Shown one piece after another: positions 9,493-20,030 of a stretch of 64,000 bases of DNA (positions are counted from its first letter, which is position 1; the number at the start of each line of letters is the position of its first letter). Origin of the DNA: Takakia lepidozioides (taxonomy: Eukaryota > Streptophyta > Takakiopsida > Takakiales > Takakiaceae); contig CM060734.1 in the NCBI GenBank assembly GCA_030704615.1, positions 55,940,042-56,004,041 on the forward strand, read 5' to 3'. Both the position numbers and the translations under genes were made by a program. The notes beneath the pieces are model-generated. The model made no database searches, had not been told where the DNA came from, and was given only the letters and a program-made list of their open reading frames with translations.

Positions 9493-11026
9493 AATCATCC
9501 AAGAGTGCCAAGTTTCAAGCACAAGATTACCTATGATTTCCTGTGGATCAATAGCTACAAGAAACCTGCATGGGTAGATGGTCAACTAAAGGCAGCAGCT
9601 GCAGCGGCACAGTTGATAAAATCAGGCACCTCAACCATGACCACAGCCTCTGGAAGAGGATCAAGAGAGGGAGTCCACAATGCCTCTTCTGGCACTTCTG
9701 GGCATGAAGATGTTTTGTGAGGTAGGCAAACTGAAAGAGGCTCTACAGACTTTAAACCAAGGAGGCATTTCAGCAGATTCAGAAACGTATGTATGTCTCT
9801 TGCATAAGTGCATCAAGATGAGAGGCCTGGAAGCTAGAAAACAGGTGCACACTCACATTATCCAAAGTGGATTCACGCCAAATGTTTTTCTTCTCAGCAC
9901 CCTTGTCAACATGTATGTTAACTGCGGGAGCATCATGGATGCTCACCAAGTGTTCAACGGAATGCCTCAACGATCTTTGATCACATGGAATATAATGTTG
10001 GTAGGATTTACCAAGCATGGGTGTGGTATGAATGCTTTGGAGACCTATGAGCAAATGATGGGGGAAGGGGTGAAGCCCGACCACATCACGTTTGTGTGCA
10101 TTTGCAGTGTGTGTGTAAGCTTGGCAGCCCTGGAAAAGGGCAAGGGAAAAGAGGTGCATGGCGACATCGTCAAAGCTGGAACCGTACCAGATGTGATCCT
10201 GAACAATACCCTATTGGACATGTATGCCAAATGTGGGAGCATTGAGCATGCAAAGGGAGTGTTCGACAATATGGCGGAACGAGATGTGGTGTCATGGAGT
10301 GTGATGCTCGCAGGATATGCACAGCAAGGGCGCGGGATGGAGGCTTTGGAGACATTTGAGCAAATGATGTGCGAAGGGGTGAAGCCCAACCGCATCACGT
10401 GTGTGTGCGTTTGCAATGCATGTGCAAGCCTGGCAGCCCTGGAAAAGGGCAAAGAGGTGCATGGTGACATCGTCAGAGCTGGAATCGTACCAGATGTGAT
10501 CCTGAACAATACCCTGGTGGACATGTATGCCAAATGTGGGAGCATCGAGCATTCAAAGGGAGTGTTCGACCATATGGCTGAACGAAATGTGGTGTCGTGG
10601 AACGCGATGCTCGCAGGATATGCACAGCAAGGGCGCGGGATGGTGGTTTGGGAGACGTATGAGCAAATGATGTGCGAAGGGGTGAAGCCCGACCACATCA
10701 CGTTTGTGTGCGTTTGCAATGCGTGTGCAAGCCTGGCAGCCCTGGAAAAGGGTAAAGAGGTCCATGGTGACATTGTCAGAGCTGGAATCGTACCCGATGT
10801 TATCCTGAACAATGCCCTCGTGGACATGTATGCCAAATGTGGGAGCATCGAGGATGCGAAGGCAGTGTTCAACAATATGGCTGAACGAGATGTGGTGTCG
10901 TGGAACGCGATGCTTGCAGGGTATGCACAGCAGGGGCGTGGGATGGAGGCTTTGGAGACCTATGAGCAAATGATGGGGGAAGAGGTGAAGCCCGACCACA
11001 TCACATCTGTGTGTTTGCAAGCTTGA
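9493..11026 (+). pseudogene. OSB-PPR fusion gene, main exon (disrupted copy)
   Basis: After a TACAG acceptor the exon begins NHPRVPSFKHK, then LWINSYKKPAWVDGQL, the second half of an OSB PDF motif. A low-complexity linker follows, then PLS-type PPR repeats from about 9720 to 11026. A +1 frame change near 9715 separates the PDF part from the PPR part. The array reads ...VFDNMAERDVVSW..MLAGYAQQGRGMEALET..., with recurrent LAALEKGKEVHGDI blocks. It ends at a TGA at 11024-11026, after which the homology continues out of frame. PPR proteins bind organellar RNA one base per repeat. This copy lacks an intact start and C-terminal E domain, so I call it a pseudogene. Its sister at 48932-51364 shows the intact form. 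Confidence 0.8.
10051..11022 (+). repeat. Near-identical ~303-bp PPR triplet repeats
   Basis: The sequence GCAAATGATG(G/T)G.GAAG recurs at 10051, 10360, 10663 and 10966, giving spacings of 309, 303 and 303 bp. Each unit encodes one P-L-S PPR triplet of about 101 residues. The units are almost identical at the DNA level, including silent sites, which points to recent tandem expansion or gene conversion inside the array. The first spacing carries six extra bases at the LEKGKGKEVHG block. Confidence 0.9.
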
Positions 11027-11280
11027 TAGCCCTGGAAATGAGAGAAGGGGTGCGGTGCACACTCACATTATCCAAAGTGGATTCACGCCAAGGATGCGCC
11101 AAAGGAAGTTCACAGCCGCATAGAAACACACAAACTCTCAAGTTGTGGGAGCACTTTGTGCATCTGTATGTTGCCACTGCCGTTGAACTGTCTCGATGGG
11201 TTTTATCATAGCTCGTTTGCTCATGTGTCTGAACGTCTCGTAAGCGTGAGATAAACTTCAAGTAAAACTTCTTTAGCAGA
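11027..11280 (+). pseudogene. Scrambled PPR sequence between array fragments
   Basis: Pieces of PPR coding sequence continue out of frame: an alanine-leucine-glutamate block, then CACACTCACATTATCCAAAG, which copies the VHTHIIQSG segment seen at 9850. The middle part (11110-11280) has no recognisable homology. Confidence 0.5.
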
Positions 11281-11867
11281 ATGGGTGCAAAAGCTGGAAT
11301 TGTATTAGATGTCATTGTGAACAATACCCTCGTGGACATGTATGCCAAATGTGGAAGGCATTTCAGCATATTCAGATATGTTTGTCAAGATAAAAGGTCT
11401 GGAAGCTGGAAAGCATGTGCACACTCGCATTATCCAAAGTGGATTCATGCCAAGGATGCGAAGGGAGTTTTCAACACTATGGCTGAACAACATGTGGTGT
11501 CGTGGCACGCTATGCTTGCAGGGTATGCACAGCAGGGACGTAGGTTGGTGGCTTTGGAAACCTATGATCAATTGATGGGGGAAGGGGTGAAGCCCAACCA
11601 CATCACGTTTGTTTGTGATTCCAATGCTTGTGCAAGCCTGACAGCCCTGGAAAAGGGTAAAGAGGTCCATGGTGACATTGTCAAAGCTGGGATTGTACCA
11701 GATGTCATTCTGAACTCTGCCCTGGTGGACATGTATGCCAAATGTGGGTGCATTGAGGATGCAAAGCAACGAACTTATGTGTACTCTACGAAGGGGTGAA
11801 GCCCAACCACATCACCTTAGTTTGTGTTTGCAATGCAAGTTTGGGAGCCCTGGAAAAGGGGAAAGAG
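11281..11867 (+). pseudogene. PPR array fragment split by the CACTA insertion
   Basis: An open frame to 11799 gives NNTLVDMYAKCG, a non-PPR-like insert, FNTMAEQHVVSWHAMLAGYA, and LTALEKGKEVHGDIVKAGIV, all PLS-type PPR. A shift near 11770 is followed by another LGALEKGKEVH block that runs straight into the CACTA terminus at 11875. The interrupted codons resume at 20332 (ATGGTGACATCGTCAAAGC), so this fragment and the one at 20335 were once continuous. Confidence 0.8.
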
Positions 11868-12109
11868 GTCCATGCACTACAACATATCCCGGCTTTTACG
11901 TCTACTATTTTTCAGTCGTATCAACCTTATATGACTACATGACTGCCCAATCAGATAAACCCAGTCAGTTGTGACAAATGAGTTGTAAGCGATGATAGAG
12001 TCGTATCTGCCAGTCGTGGAGCTCACTGTTGACGTGACAACGGGGACGCCTAATCATAGTCATTGATAGGACCATAGTAAATGACTGCGAATCCATGTCA
12101 GCTTCACGT

Positions 12110-12470
12110 GGAACGGAAGGGATATGCCACGTGTCACGTCAAAGGGAAGGCGACAGGGTCTTCACGACTGGCATATACGACTTCCGCGGATTAACCCCAG
12201 GACAGCACGTGGAGAATACCAGGAACGACATATGGCATGACAGGGTGACTTCCGCAGATTAACCCCAAGACAACACGTGGATTAGACTGGACATGATATG
12301 TGGCATCACAATATAGAGCGGGAGGGTCTTTCGTGACTGGCATATATGACTTTAGAGGTTTAATCCCAGGTCCACACGTGGAGTCAAATTATGCAGGATG
12401 GGGGTGGGGTGGTTGTTATGACTGGAACATATGACTTCCATGGCGCACTCTGGACACTGCACGTGGCACG
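12110..12470. repeat. Left subterminal repeats with six CACGTG cores
   Basis: A degenerate unit of about 85 bp (GACTGGCATATACGACTTC..., GATTAACCCCAGGAC..., CACGTGGA) recurs about four times. CACGTG palindromes lie at 12115, 12128, 12206, 12274, 12375 and 12460. Subterminal repeat clusters bind the transposase accessory protein in characterised CACTA elements. That role here is inferred from position. Confidence 0.7.
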
Positions 12471-12968
12471 AGTATGGGCGAACACAAGGGGTGAAAGTGG
12501 CAAGTGGCGGAGGCTCTGTGGATGGGAGGTAGTCGTGTACATGACCGTAGTATTGAAACACAAAAGCACCATTGAAAGCATACGACAAACACCATTGAAA
12601 CATGAAAGCACATTTGAAATAGGAACATCGATTCAAATACAGCTTGACTTAATGTTCAAAGATCCGTTCCATAATCTAATCCTCTGCTACAAAAATGCAC
12701 AAAGCTGCAAAGTCTTAGTAGACTTCCAAATGCCTGAGCAGAAGATGCATACACTGGCTTGGCCGGACTTCGTCACCCACCTTCAACTGCCATCCAGCCC
12801 GAAAACGACAGAAGATACATGAGCAAGCTTTCAGGCAATATAGCAACAGCAACATTGACATATGTGAAACAAACTAACATCGCTAAGAATGTCTAAGCAC
12901 CATTACACAAACTTGATGTGTGCAAAATGGAAAATTGCAGGTATGGAACCCTTACCCCATTATGACAG
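12471..12968. other. CACTA interior, no gene seen
   Basis: An open frame crosses part of this stretch, but it overlaps the subterminal repeats and has no recognisable domain, so I do not call a gene. Confidence 0.5.
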
Positions 12969-13420
12969 TCAAGGACTGGAGGTTTGGGAGTTGTCTTGTG
13001 ACAGATAGCGCGGTGGCTGCAAGCATCGCACTCCATGACACCACATCTCATTTAACCATAGTGTTGAACACTCCTTTACATCCTCGATGCACCCACATTT
13101 GGCATACATGTCCACCAGGGCAGTATTCAGAATGACATCTGGTAATTGACAGGCATACACCTTTTCGCCTCGGTTGTCCCACCGGGGTCAGAAAAGTATT
13201 CATTCCACAGCTTCTCCTCATCTCTGTTACATGTTTTTGGATACTTTCATGTTGTCACATTGGTAGTATCATGTCAAAGTCTCTCCAAACTAGATTCACT
13301 CAACCAGCTAACTTGCAGAATTCAACATGGAACACTGGCAGTATCATGTCAAAGTTAAACTATCAAAGGTTCACTCAACCAGCTAACTTGCATAAGTCAA
13401 CATAAAAATTTAGGGCCGTA
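12969..13420 (-). pseudogene. Minus-strand OSB/PPR scrap inside the CACTA element
   Basis: On the minus strand a remnant of the OSB exon (near 13200-13150: EYFSDP..., GGACAACCGAGGCGAAAAGG) runs directly into PPR sequence (LPDVILNTALVDMYAKCG, then a frame change near FNTMAERDVVS). The OSB intron appears at 13290-13410 as two tandem copies of CACTCAACCAGCTAACTTGC. No intron separates the OSB and PPR parts, so the junction is a rearrangement. Confidence 0.6.
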
Positions 13421-13544
13421 AAACAGGGTGAAACGTGTTGATGAAGGTGCCATGATTAGCAGTGCATATCAATTGTGTCGGTGCTGCTGCGGCTTCCAGT
13501 TGACATAGCACAGTGGCATACTGCAGATCATATCTGAATTGCCC

Positions 13545-14347
13545 CACTACAACAGATCGCGGTATTTATGACTGTATATATGACTATTCTGCAGTCATAA
13601 ACGGTACATATGACTTCTATGATTGTAAGTCGTGCAAACCAAATCAATACAATGAGTACAAGATAGTACGGTCCGGATGACTATAGTAAGATGAACCAAG
13701 TGATATCTTTCACTACAATCATATATACCATACTGCAGCCACCGCTGTCGCGCCACGTGGCGAGGCGCAATTGATTTAAAAAAATAAAAAAAAATAAAAA
13801 AATAAAAACATATGTCAAATGCCGCGTCACATCGTATTGTGCCACGTGGCATAATACATTTTATAATAATGAAAAAACCACGTGACAGTCCATCTAGGGT
13901 ACCACGTGCTATCCCTAGCTCGCCTACTAACCTTAAGGCCATCTTATCCATTTGATTGTACTTAGAGGAGTTTGAACCTGCAACCTCTTTACTATAAAAG
14001 TTATAGTTCACTATCTGTTAACCAATACACCCATTAGTCATTCATATGATCATATGGTGTTTTAATTGTATTATACACACCAAATTACCTCATCCATGTA
14101 CACTGTAGTCATAGAAATGACTATGAATGGTGAGCTAAATCTGGTCAATTGCCGTTGACCTTCCGCCCATTCCAGAGCCATGTAGTCACACAGACGAGTA
14201 CTTAGATAGTCGTTCATATGACTATAGTCGTATGAACGACTGCGGGAGGTCAATTTCATATAAAAACATGGTGCAGTCATGGTCAAAGTCATGAAAACCA
14301 TGACTACCACGGTTTGGCAACCATAACTACCGCGATCTGTTGTAGTA
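13545..14347. mobile_element. Small nested CACTA-type element (803 bp)
   Basis: The left end is CACTACAACAGATCGCGGTA. The reverse complement of the right end is TACTACAACAGATCGCGGTA, identical except for the terminal base. A CCC triplet flanks both sides (13542-13544 and 14348-14350), consistent with a 3-bp target duplication. The interior has TATGACT/AGTCATA subterminal motifs and four CACGTG palindromes between 13754 and 13908, but no gene. The shared CACTACAACA-ATC-CGG end places it in the same family as the 8.46-kb element around it. Confidence 0.75.
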
Positions 14348-15037
14348 CCCTTTGTGGATTCTAGTGAAAGACTATTCATGGCAGACATGATCTTCCTATC
14401 GATGGAATGTGAACCGACACTTGAACAGACTATGACTCTCACCTCATTGACAAACTATCCATGCAACTTGACATGTGGGAAGTCAAAGGCATTTCCCTAA
14501 TCAACATAAACTTTGGTGTTGCACATATGTCTACAATTATTGGAAGGGATGGCTTGCCCTCTGGGTCGTCCAGGTACTGCCACTTTATATCATCTCTAGA
14601 TGGTTAAGCTTTTGAACTGAGTAAAGAGAAAATGGCCATTTGGGACGAAGTTATTCCCTGGTAGATTTGCTATTTTCAGATGTTAAAACTGCTAATTTGA
14701 CTCCGGTTTCAAAGGGCAAACCAACAGCAAAGAAGCTAAGACTGGACAATAGATAATATCCCAAGCAAGCACTGGGTAGCAACAGGTTGCATGTGCATGC
14801 CAGCTACCAATCCAAAGTGGGTAGTGAATGAAAACCAGCAGATAAGGATGTATGAGCAGCTTAGTCATGTATTGCCAAAATCCACACAACATGCCCACCT
14901 TAAGACAGATTGCACATTCCTCATGAATGGAAAGGAAAGAAATTCTGAGACTAACAAATCTGCCATGGCCAAGACAGCCATGCACAGGAACAAAAGTAGG
15001 ATCCATACCCGTGTAGAGTTGTGGTTATGGGAATGAC
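14348..15037. other. CACTA interior upstream of the methyltransferase fragment
   Basis: No gene recognised. If the N-terminal part of the methyltransferase (SAM-binding motif I) was once here, I cannot see it. Confidence 0.4.
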
Positions 15038-15528
15038 TTGCATGATGCACGATCGTATTTGTTTTGGGAGATATTGCGAGTGTTGCGTGACGTGCAGACG
15101 AGACAAGTGCAACCTGTAGCCTATATCTTGGAGAATGTTCCTCTTATGGGGGATTCTCGAGCCAGGGTTATGGCTAGTGTGCATCAGGTCGTTCATGGAT
15201 TGGACCAGCTGTATTATTGGATGCAGCTGCAGTGGGGTCACGGGCACGTAGGCCTAGGTTATGGTGGACCAATCTTGTACCACCAGAGTTGCTCAAGAGA
15301 GCCTATGATTCCATTCAACGGCCACCCAACTTCATGGTTGATGGCATTTTGGACCAAGGGAGGCAACCACAGAGAGTGCGACATGATGACCGTCCATCTT
15401 TGGCGGTGGTCAATCGAGTGGGGCAACCACATGCGGCCTTGCCTACACTCATAAGTTTTCCCTCGTCTCATGCTTTTCGAGACAATGGTCCAGGGTTGAT
15501 TTGGGACAATGCGCCCATGTGCAGGTAA
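15038..15528 (+). pseudogene. DNMT3-like C5-cytosine DNA methyltransferase fragment
   Basis: The first frame gives YLFWEILRVLRDVQ then PVAYILENVPLMGDSRARVM, which contains the motif IV-type ENV. A shift between about 15195 and 15217 leads to DAAAVGSRARRPRLWWTNL (motif VIII-like R-x-R followed by W-x-N), then RHDDRPSLAVVNR and LISFPSSHAFRDNGPGLIWD. The order matches the C-terminal half of DNMT3/DRM-type enzymes. Such domains also occur as cargo of some retroelements. The PC catalytic loop and the SAM-binding N-terminus are absent, and the frame break makes it non-functional. It lies inside the CACTA element. Confidence 0.6.
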
Positions 15529-16930
15529 TTGAGACTATGCATTGAGCATAACAAATACAAAAATCCGTGTATCCTTCAATATATCTTTGATTTATCCTTT
15601 GGGTATATTAAGGAAAACAAATCTATTTATTTGAAAAAAGGGGATGGAGGTCTTTTACTAAATTATATTGAGAGGAGAAAAATCATTTATCCTTACACTT
15701 TAATTATCCTTATGAATATATTGGCCTTTACCCAGCGGATAAATAAATGATCAAATTTTAGTTTACCCTATCCGTAGGCCAAATAAGTGGACCTATAAAT
15801 AATTTACCATTACCCTGGGCCAGAATAAATATTTTTTAATTTTTAATTATCCTTCATTGGAGATAAGCAAAAGTCCATTTATCCGCACAACACGGACCAC
15901 TAGTATATCTGGTTGTCTCTACCTAGTAATCAGAAGTATCATGAATCGTTGAGTGCCTCCAAGGGCATGCATTTGTATATTTGAGAGCTTTAACCAGTCA
16001 AGGCTCTCCTATACATACCCTGTGAGGGCGGTGGGACCCTTCTAGAAAGGTGGGACACATGGCACAGACCCTAACTAGACCCACTCCAGCCACTTAGACA
16101 CCTGTCCCCAATTGAATAGGTATCATCATCCCCTATTTAATAGCTATCAGCTTCTTCTTGTTGTCTTTTTTTGGACCCTTCATTTCGTTAATTAATACAG
16201 GTGGCCTTATTACATTGGCCCCCTCTTTTAACTCCTAGACCACGCTAATTCCTGGACCACTCTATTAACCGGGCCCGAATGAAACTCCTTTACATATTCA
16301 TTTGCCATGATCCAACATTTATGGATGTCAGCGGATGGAAGTAATTCCTCAAGGTAAATCGAGGGGTTTAGGGAGAGCACACATGGGAATTTAAAGCGCC
16401 CTGAAATAATAAAAGCTATTCTCCCTAGAATTTCTCAAAGTGCCATGGGTCTAGAAATTCAGCGCGCAGGTCGCGGCAAAATCGCGGATCAGAAATAAAT
16501 ATTTATTCTCACGCCATGTTTAAATTTGCGACTGAGCCGGAGTGGGCTCAGCAGTCGGCCTATGTATTCGGGCGGTTTGGGAGGTGTTGGAGTCACGTTG
16601 GATCTTCCAACTCATGGTCCTCCACGTGCCATGCAATGAACAGAATGCCTATGTAGACCATGGGCGAAGTCACCCCTGCTTCCACACCACCAAATTTTAT
16701 GTTCACAACCTCTTACCTAATCTAGTCATTTAGGGTTACGGGTTGAGTAGAAGCCCATGTTAAGTTCAAGGTCCTTCATCACCTGATCTAGTCATTCACG
16801 ACTGTACGTGGCGATTGCCGGTGTGTCTACGTGGACGATGCAAACATAAATGGATGAAACAGATGCAGGATGTGATTGCAAATGACGACGTGTCAACATA
16901 TCATTGCTCGCGGGCACTAAGCCACACCCT
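15529..16930. other. AT-rich CACTA interior, no gene
   Basis: No coding signal. The 15540-15900 part contains AT-rich segments with ATCCGTGT near 15562 and its loose complement ACACGGA near 15892, which could be a decayed miniature element, but the ends are too weak to call. The rest shows nothing recognisable. Confidence 0.4.
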
Positions 16931-17340
16931 CTGAATGAAGGAATGAATGGATGAATGAATGATTAGGATGAATTAGGATGAATGTGCTCGATTTTAGGGT
17001 TGCTAGGTCGCAGTGTTAAGTATGAGGATAATAAGTAGTAAAAACATTTAACTACTGTTTCACTGACCCAGCAGATTAACAGTGAACTAATCGACTGCTG
17101 GTTAAGGTTAGTGCAACAAAACGACTGTATTATCTCAACGAATGATACACAAACGCCTAGCTGGCAACTATTGGATGAAGGTATCAAACATAACTTTTGT
17201 GCACTGGATGAACGTATGAACGAATGATACAACAAACGCCTTGTTGGCAACTATTGGATGAACATAGGAACAAATAATAATGCAAACGCAGTATTGGATG
17301 AACTGACAGTGAAACTCATTTAAAGATTCATTTTGGATGA
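16931..17340. repeat. GAAT/GGATGAA-rich minisatellite
   Basis: A (GAATGGAT)-like run starts at 16935. A repeat of about 86 bp follows, marked by GAACGAATGATAC and GGCAACTATTGGATGAA at 17140-17180 and 17216-17262, with a shorter third copy near 17290. No coding potential. Confidence 0.75.
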
Positions 17341-17504
17341 ATAGATGAAATTAAAATGGCCAAAAAATGGAAAAACAAATGAATGGATGGATGTATTGAT
17401 GAAAAACCCAATATCCATCCATCTATCGCTACATTCATCCATCCAGTCATGAGTAGAGGGGACTTAGCGGTTTTTTTGTCTCCCCTGCCATCTGTTTGTT
17501 TTCT

Positions 17505-17665
17505 TTGTGTCGAGTTTGATGGTGAGAGACGACAAACAGGACGGAGCTGTGTTTGCTTTCTTATAGTGTCGAGTCTGATCATGAGAGACGTCGATCAGGG
17601 CGGAGCTATGTTTGTTTTGTTTTAGTGTCGGGTCTGATCATGAGAGACGCACGAGCAGAGCTGGT
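17505..17665. repeat. ~64-bp tandem repeat, three copies
   Basis: The unit GTGTCGAGT(T/C)TGAT.(A/G)TGAGAGACG...GGAGCT recurs at about 17508, 17567 and 17625. Its function is unknown. Confidence 0.7.
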
Positions 17666-17802
17666 GGGATAGGGGCCGGACATGGACTCAAACCCTAGAA
17701 TCGGGGCATGAAGATGTGATGCACGATGTGGCCATCGACTACTATGGGAAGTGGCTGGCCACCTTCACGAACCAATTGGTGATTTGGGTCTCCGGGTCCA
17801 GA

Positions 17803-18610
17803 ATTGTGTTTGCAATGCGTGTGCAAGCCTGGGAGCCCTGGAAAAGGGGAAAGAGGTCCACGGTGACATCTTCAAATATAGAAGTGTACCAGATGTCATT
17901 CTGAAGACAGCCCCGGTGGACATGTATGCCAAATATGGGTGCATTGAGGATGCAAAGGGAGTTTTCAACACTATGGCTGAACGAGATGTGGTGTCGTGAA
18001 CTCAATACCCTCATCAACATGTATGCCAAGTGCGGGAATGTGGTGTATGCACATGGAGCGTTTGACAAAATGCCTGAACGAGATATTTTTACTTGCCTTG
18101 CAGCCCTGGAAATGGGCATGGTGGTCCATACTGACATCATCATTTCCGGAATCATTTCAGATATCACTCAAGAGAATACCCTTGTGAACATGTACGCCAA
18201 ATGCGGGAGCCTTACTGGCGCTCCTCAAGTGCTCGACAACATGGCTAAGTGGAATGTGGTCTCATGGAATGCGATGATCGGAGGATATGCTCTGCATGGG
18301 AAGGGCAAGGAGGCTTTTGAGACCTAAGAGCAAATGAAAGAGGAAGCGGTAATTTCCGTGCTCAAAACTTGCGCCAGCCCTGCAGCCCTGGGAAAGAGCG
18401 AGGACGTCCACGCTGACATTATCAAAGCTGGAATTGCCCCAGATGTTGTCCTGGAGACTGCCCTTGCATATATGTACACCAAATGTGGGAGCATGAAGGA
18501 TGCACGTCAGGTTTCTGACAATATGGCTGAACAAAATGTGATCTCCTGGAGTGCTATGATCGCAGGATATGCTCGGGGTGTCTTGGGGAGGCCCTGCAAC
18601 TATTTGAACT
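17803..18610 (+). pseudogene. PPR fragments inside the CACTA element, part 1
   Basis: Frames broken by stops encode ALEKGKEVHGDIFK..., CGCIEDAKGVFNTMAERDVVS, then NTLINMYAKCGNVVYAHGAF..., NMAKWNVVSWNAMIGGYA and ISWSAMIAGYARG. Each frame ends at a stop (17999, 18327, 18612). Units differ from one another and from the flanking array, so they were not copied from the insertion site just before transposition. Confidence 0.75.
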
Positions 18611-18611
18611 G

Positions 18612-19337
18612 ATGCAACAAAAAGGCTTAAAGCCAAATGCGCTTGCGACCTATGAGCAAATGATTGAGCAAGGGTTATTGCCCAACAAAATCATGTTCAT
18701 TTGCGTTCTCAATGCATGTGCCACCCTGGCAGCCCTAGAAAAGGGCAAAGAGGTCCATGCTGCGATCGATGTTGGAACAGAGTCATATTTGAATCTGGAG
18801 AATACTCTCGTTGATATGTATGCCAAGTGTGGGGCTGCAGCTGGCAGGTGGGGTGATCCCACAGAGGCGAGAGCAATGATGAAGGACAAAGGTGTCAGAA
18901 AGGAGGCAGGGCACAGCTGCATTGAGGTTGACAATCGGGTGCATAAGTTTACTGTGAATCGAGTGAATCTGATGCAAAGAGAAGGTGTCAAGGCAGATAA
19001 GGTCATTTTCTTGTGCATCTTGAATGCATGTTCCAACCCATTGTTGATAGAGCAAGGCAAGCAGCTCCATGAAGGCATCATTACAGTTGGATTTCAGTCA
19101 AATGTCAGTATGGGGAACGCACTCGTCAGCATGTATAGAAAATGCGGGGGTGTGGAAGATGCACGGAAAGTGTTTGCAAAATTGCCCAAGCGCGATGTGA
19201 TCTCATGGAATGGGATGATGGCTGGATTAGCTCAGCCAGGTCACGCACAAGAGGCACTTGAACTATTGACAGTGCAGCAAAAGGATTCTACTGAGAAAAT
19301 TCGCCCTTTAGATACCAGAGTGGCTGAGCCTAAATAG
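18612..19337 (+). pseudogene. PPR fragment with a displaced E/E+ segment
   Basis: 241 open codons encode PPR repeats (NKIMFICVLNACATLAALEK, NTLVDMYAKCG). These are interrupted by GVRKEAGHSCIEVDNRVHKF, which in intact PLS proteins is the E+ segment after the last repeat. More repeats then follow (FLCILNACSNPLLIEQGKQL..., KRDVISWNGMMAGLA). E+ in the middle of an array shows two gene pieces were joined. The frame is open but there is no proper start context or organellar presequence. Confidence 0.7.
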
Positions 19338-19355
19338 GAACTACAAACCCTACAT

Positions 19356-20030
19356 GTGATGATAGTTGGACTCAGCAAGACTGCCAAGGCTGCTGAGGAG
19401 AGGGCAGCTCCTCATGTGGGTAGTGCAACGGTAGTTAATGCCAGAATTTTGGTGCTTCAAGGACTGCCCCAATCACACCTGAAAGCTGCTGGAGAACAAC
19501 TTGATCTTTTGGCGGCTGACTTAACTGAGTTCAAACAGGAACAATGCAACTCACAACAGCAGGTAGCAGAGTTGGTCATGGGCAAAGAGGTGCATGGGGA
19601 TATCATCAAAGCTCGAATTGTACCAAACGTCATTCTGAACACTGCCCTGGCAGCTCTGGAAAAGGGGAAAGAGGTCCATGGCGACATCTTCAGAGCTGGA
19701 ATTGTACCAGATTTCATTTTGAAGAACACCCTGGTGGACATGTCTGCAAAATGTGGGTGCATCTAGGATGCAAAGGGAGTGTTCAACACTATGGCTGAAC
19801 AAGATGTGGCGTCGGGCAAGCCTGACAACCCTAGAGAAGGGCAAAGAGGTGCATGGGGATATCGTCAAAGCTGGAAAGTACCAAATGTCATTCTAAACAC
19901 TGCCCTGGCAGCTTTGGAAAAGGGGAAAGATGTCCATGGCGACATCTTCAGAGCTGGAATTGTACCAGATGTCATTCTGAACAATACCCTGGTGGACATG
20001 TTTGCAAAATTCTGGAAGGTGGTTGTTGTT
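19356..20030 (+). pseudogene. PPR fragments inside the CACTA element, part 2
   Basis: A lead-in with no PPR match (19356-19575) joins MGKEVHGDIIKARIVPNVIL. Two further partial repeats of the same block follow at 19650-19760 and 19830-20020 (ALEKGKEVHGDIFRAGIVPD). The pieces are short direct duplicates separated by stops at 19764 and a frame change near 19800. Confidence 0.7.

Noticed and set aside
10045-10875. 276-codon minus-strand frame opposite the PPR array
   Set aside because: It is the antisense shadow of the plus-strand PPR repeats. The plus-strand product has clear PPR motifs and this one has none.
12391-12822. 143-codon plus-strand frame near the CACTA left end
   Set aside because: It runs through the subterminal repeats and unrelated sequence, with no recognisable domain or conserved composition.
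15540-15900. Possible miniature inverted-repeat element
   Set aside because: ATCCGTGT and ACACGGA near the two ends suggest an inverted repeat, but the match is short and imperfect and no target duplication is clear.
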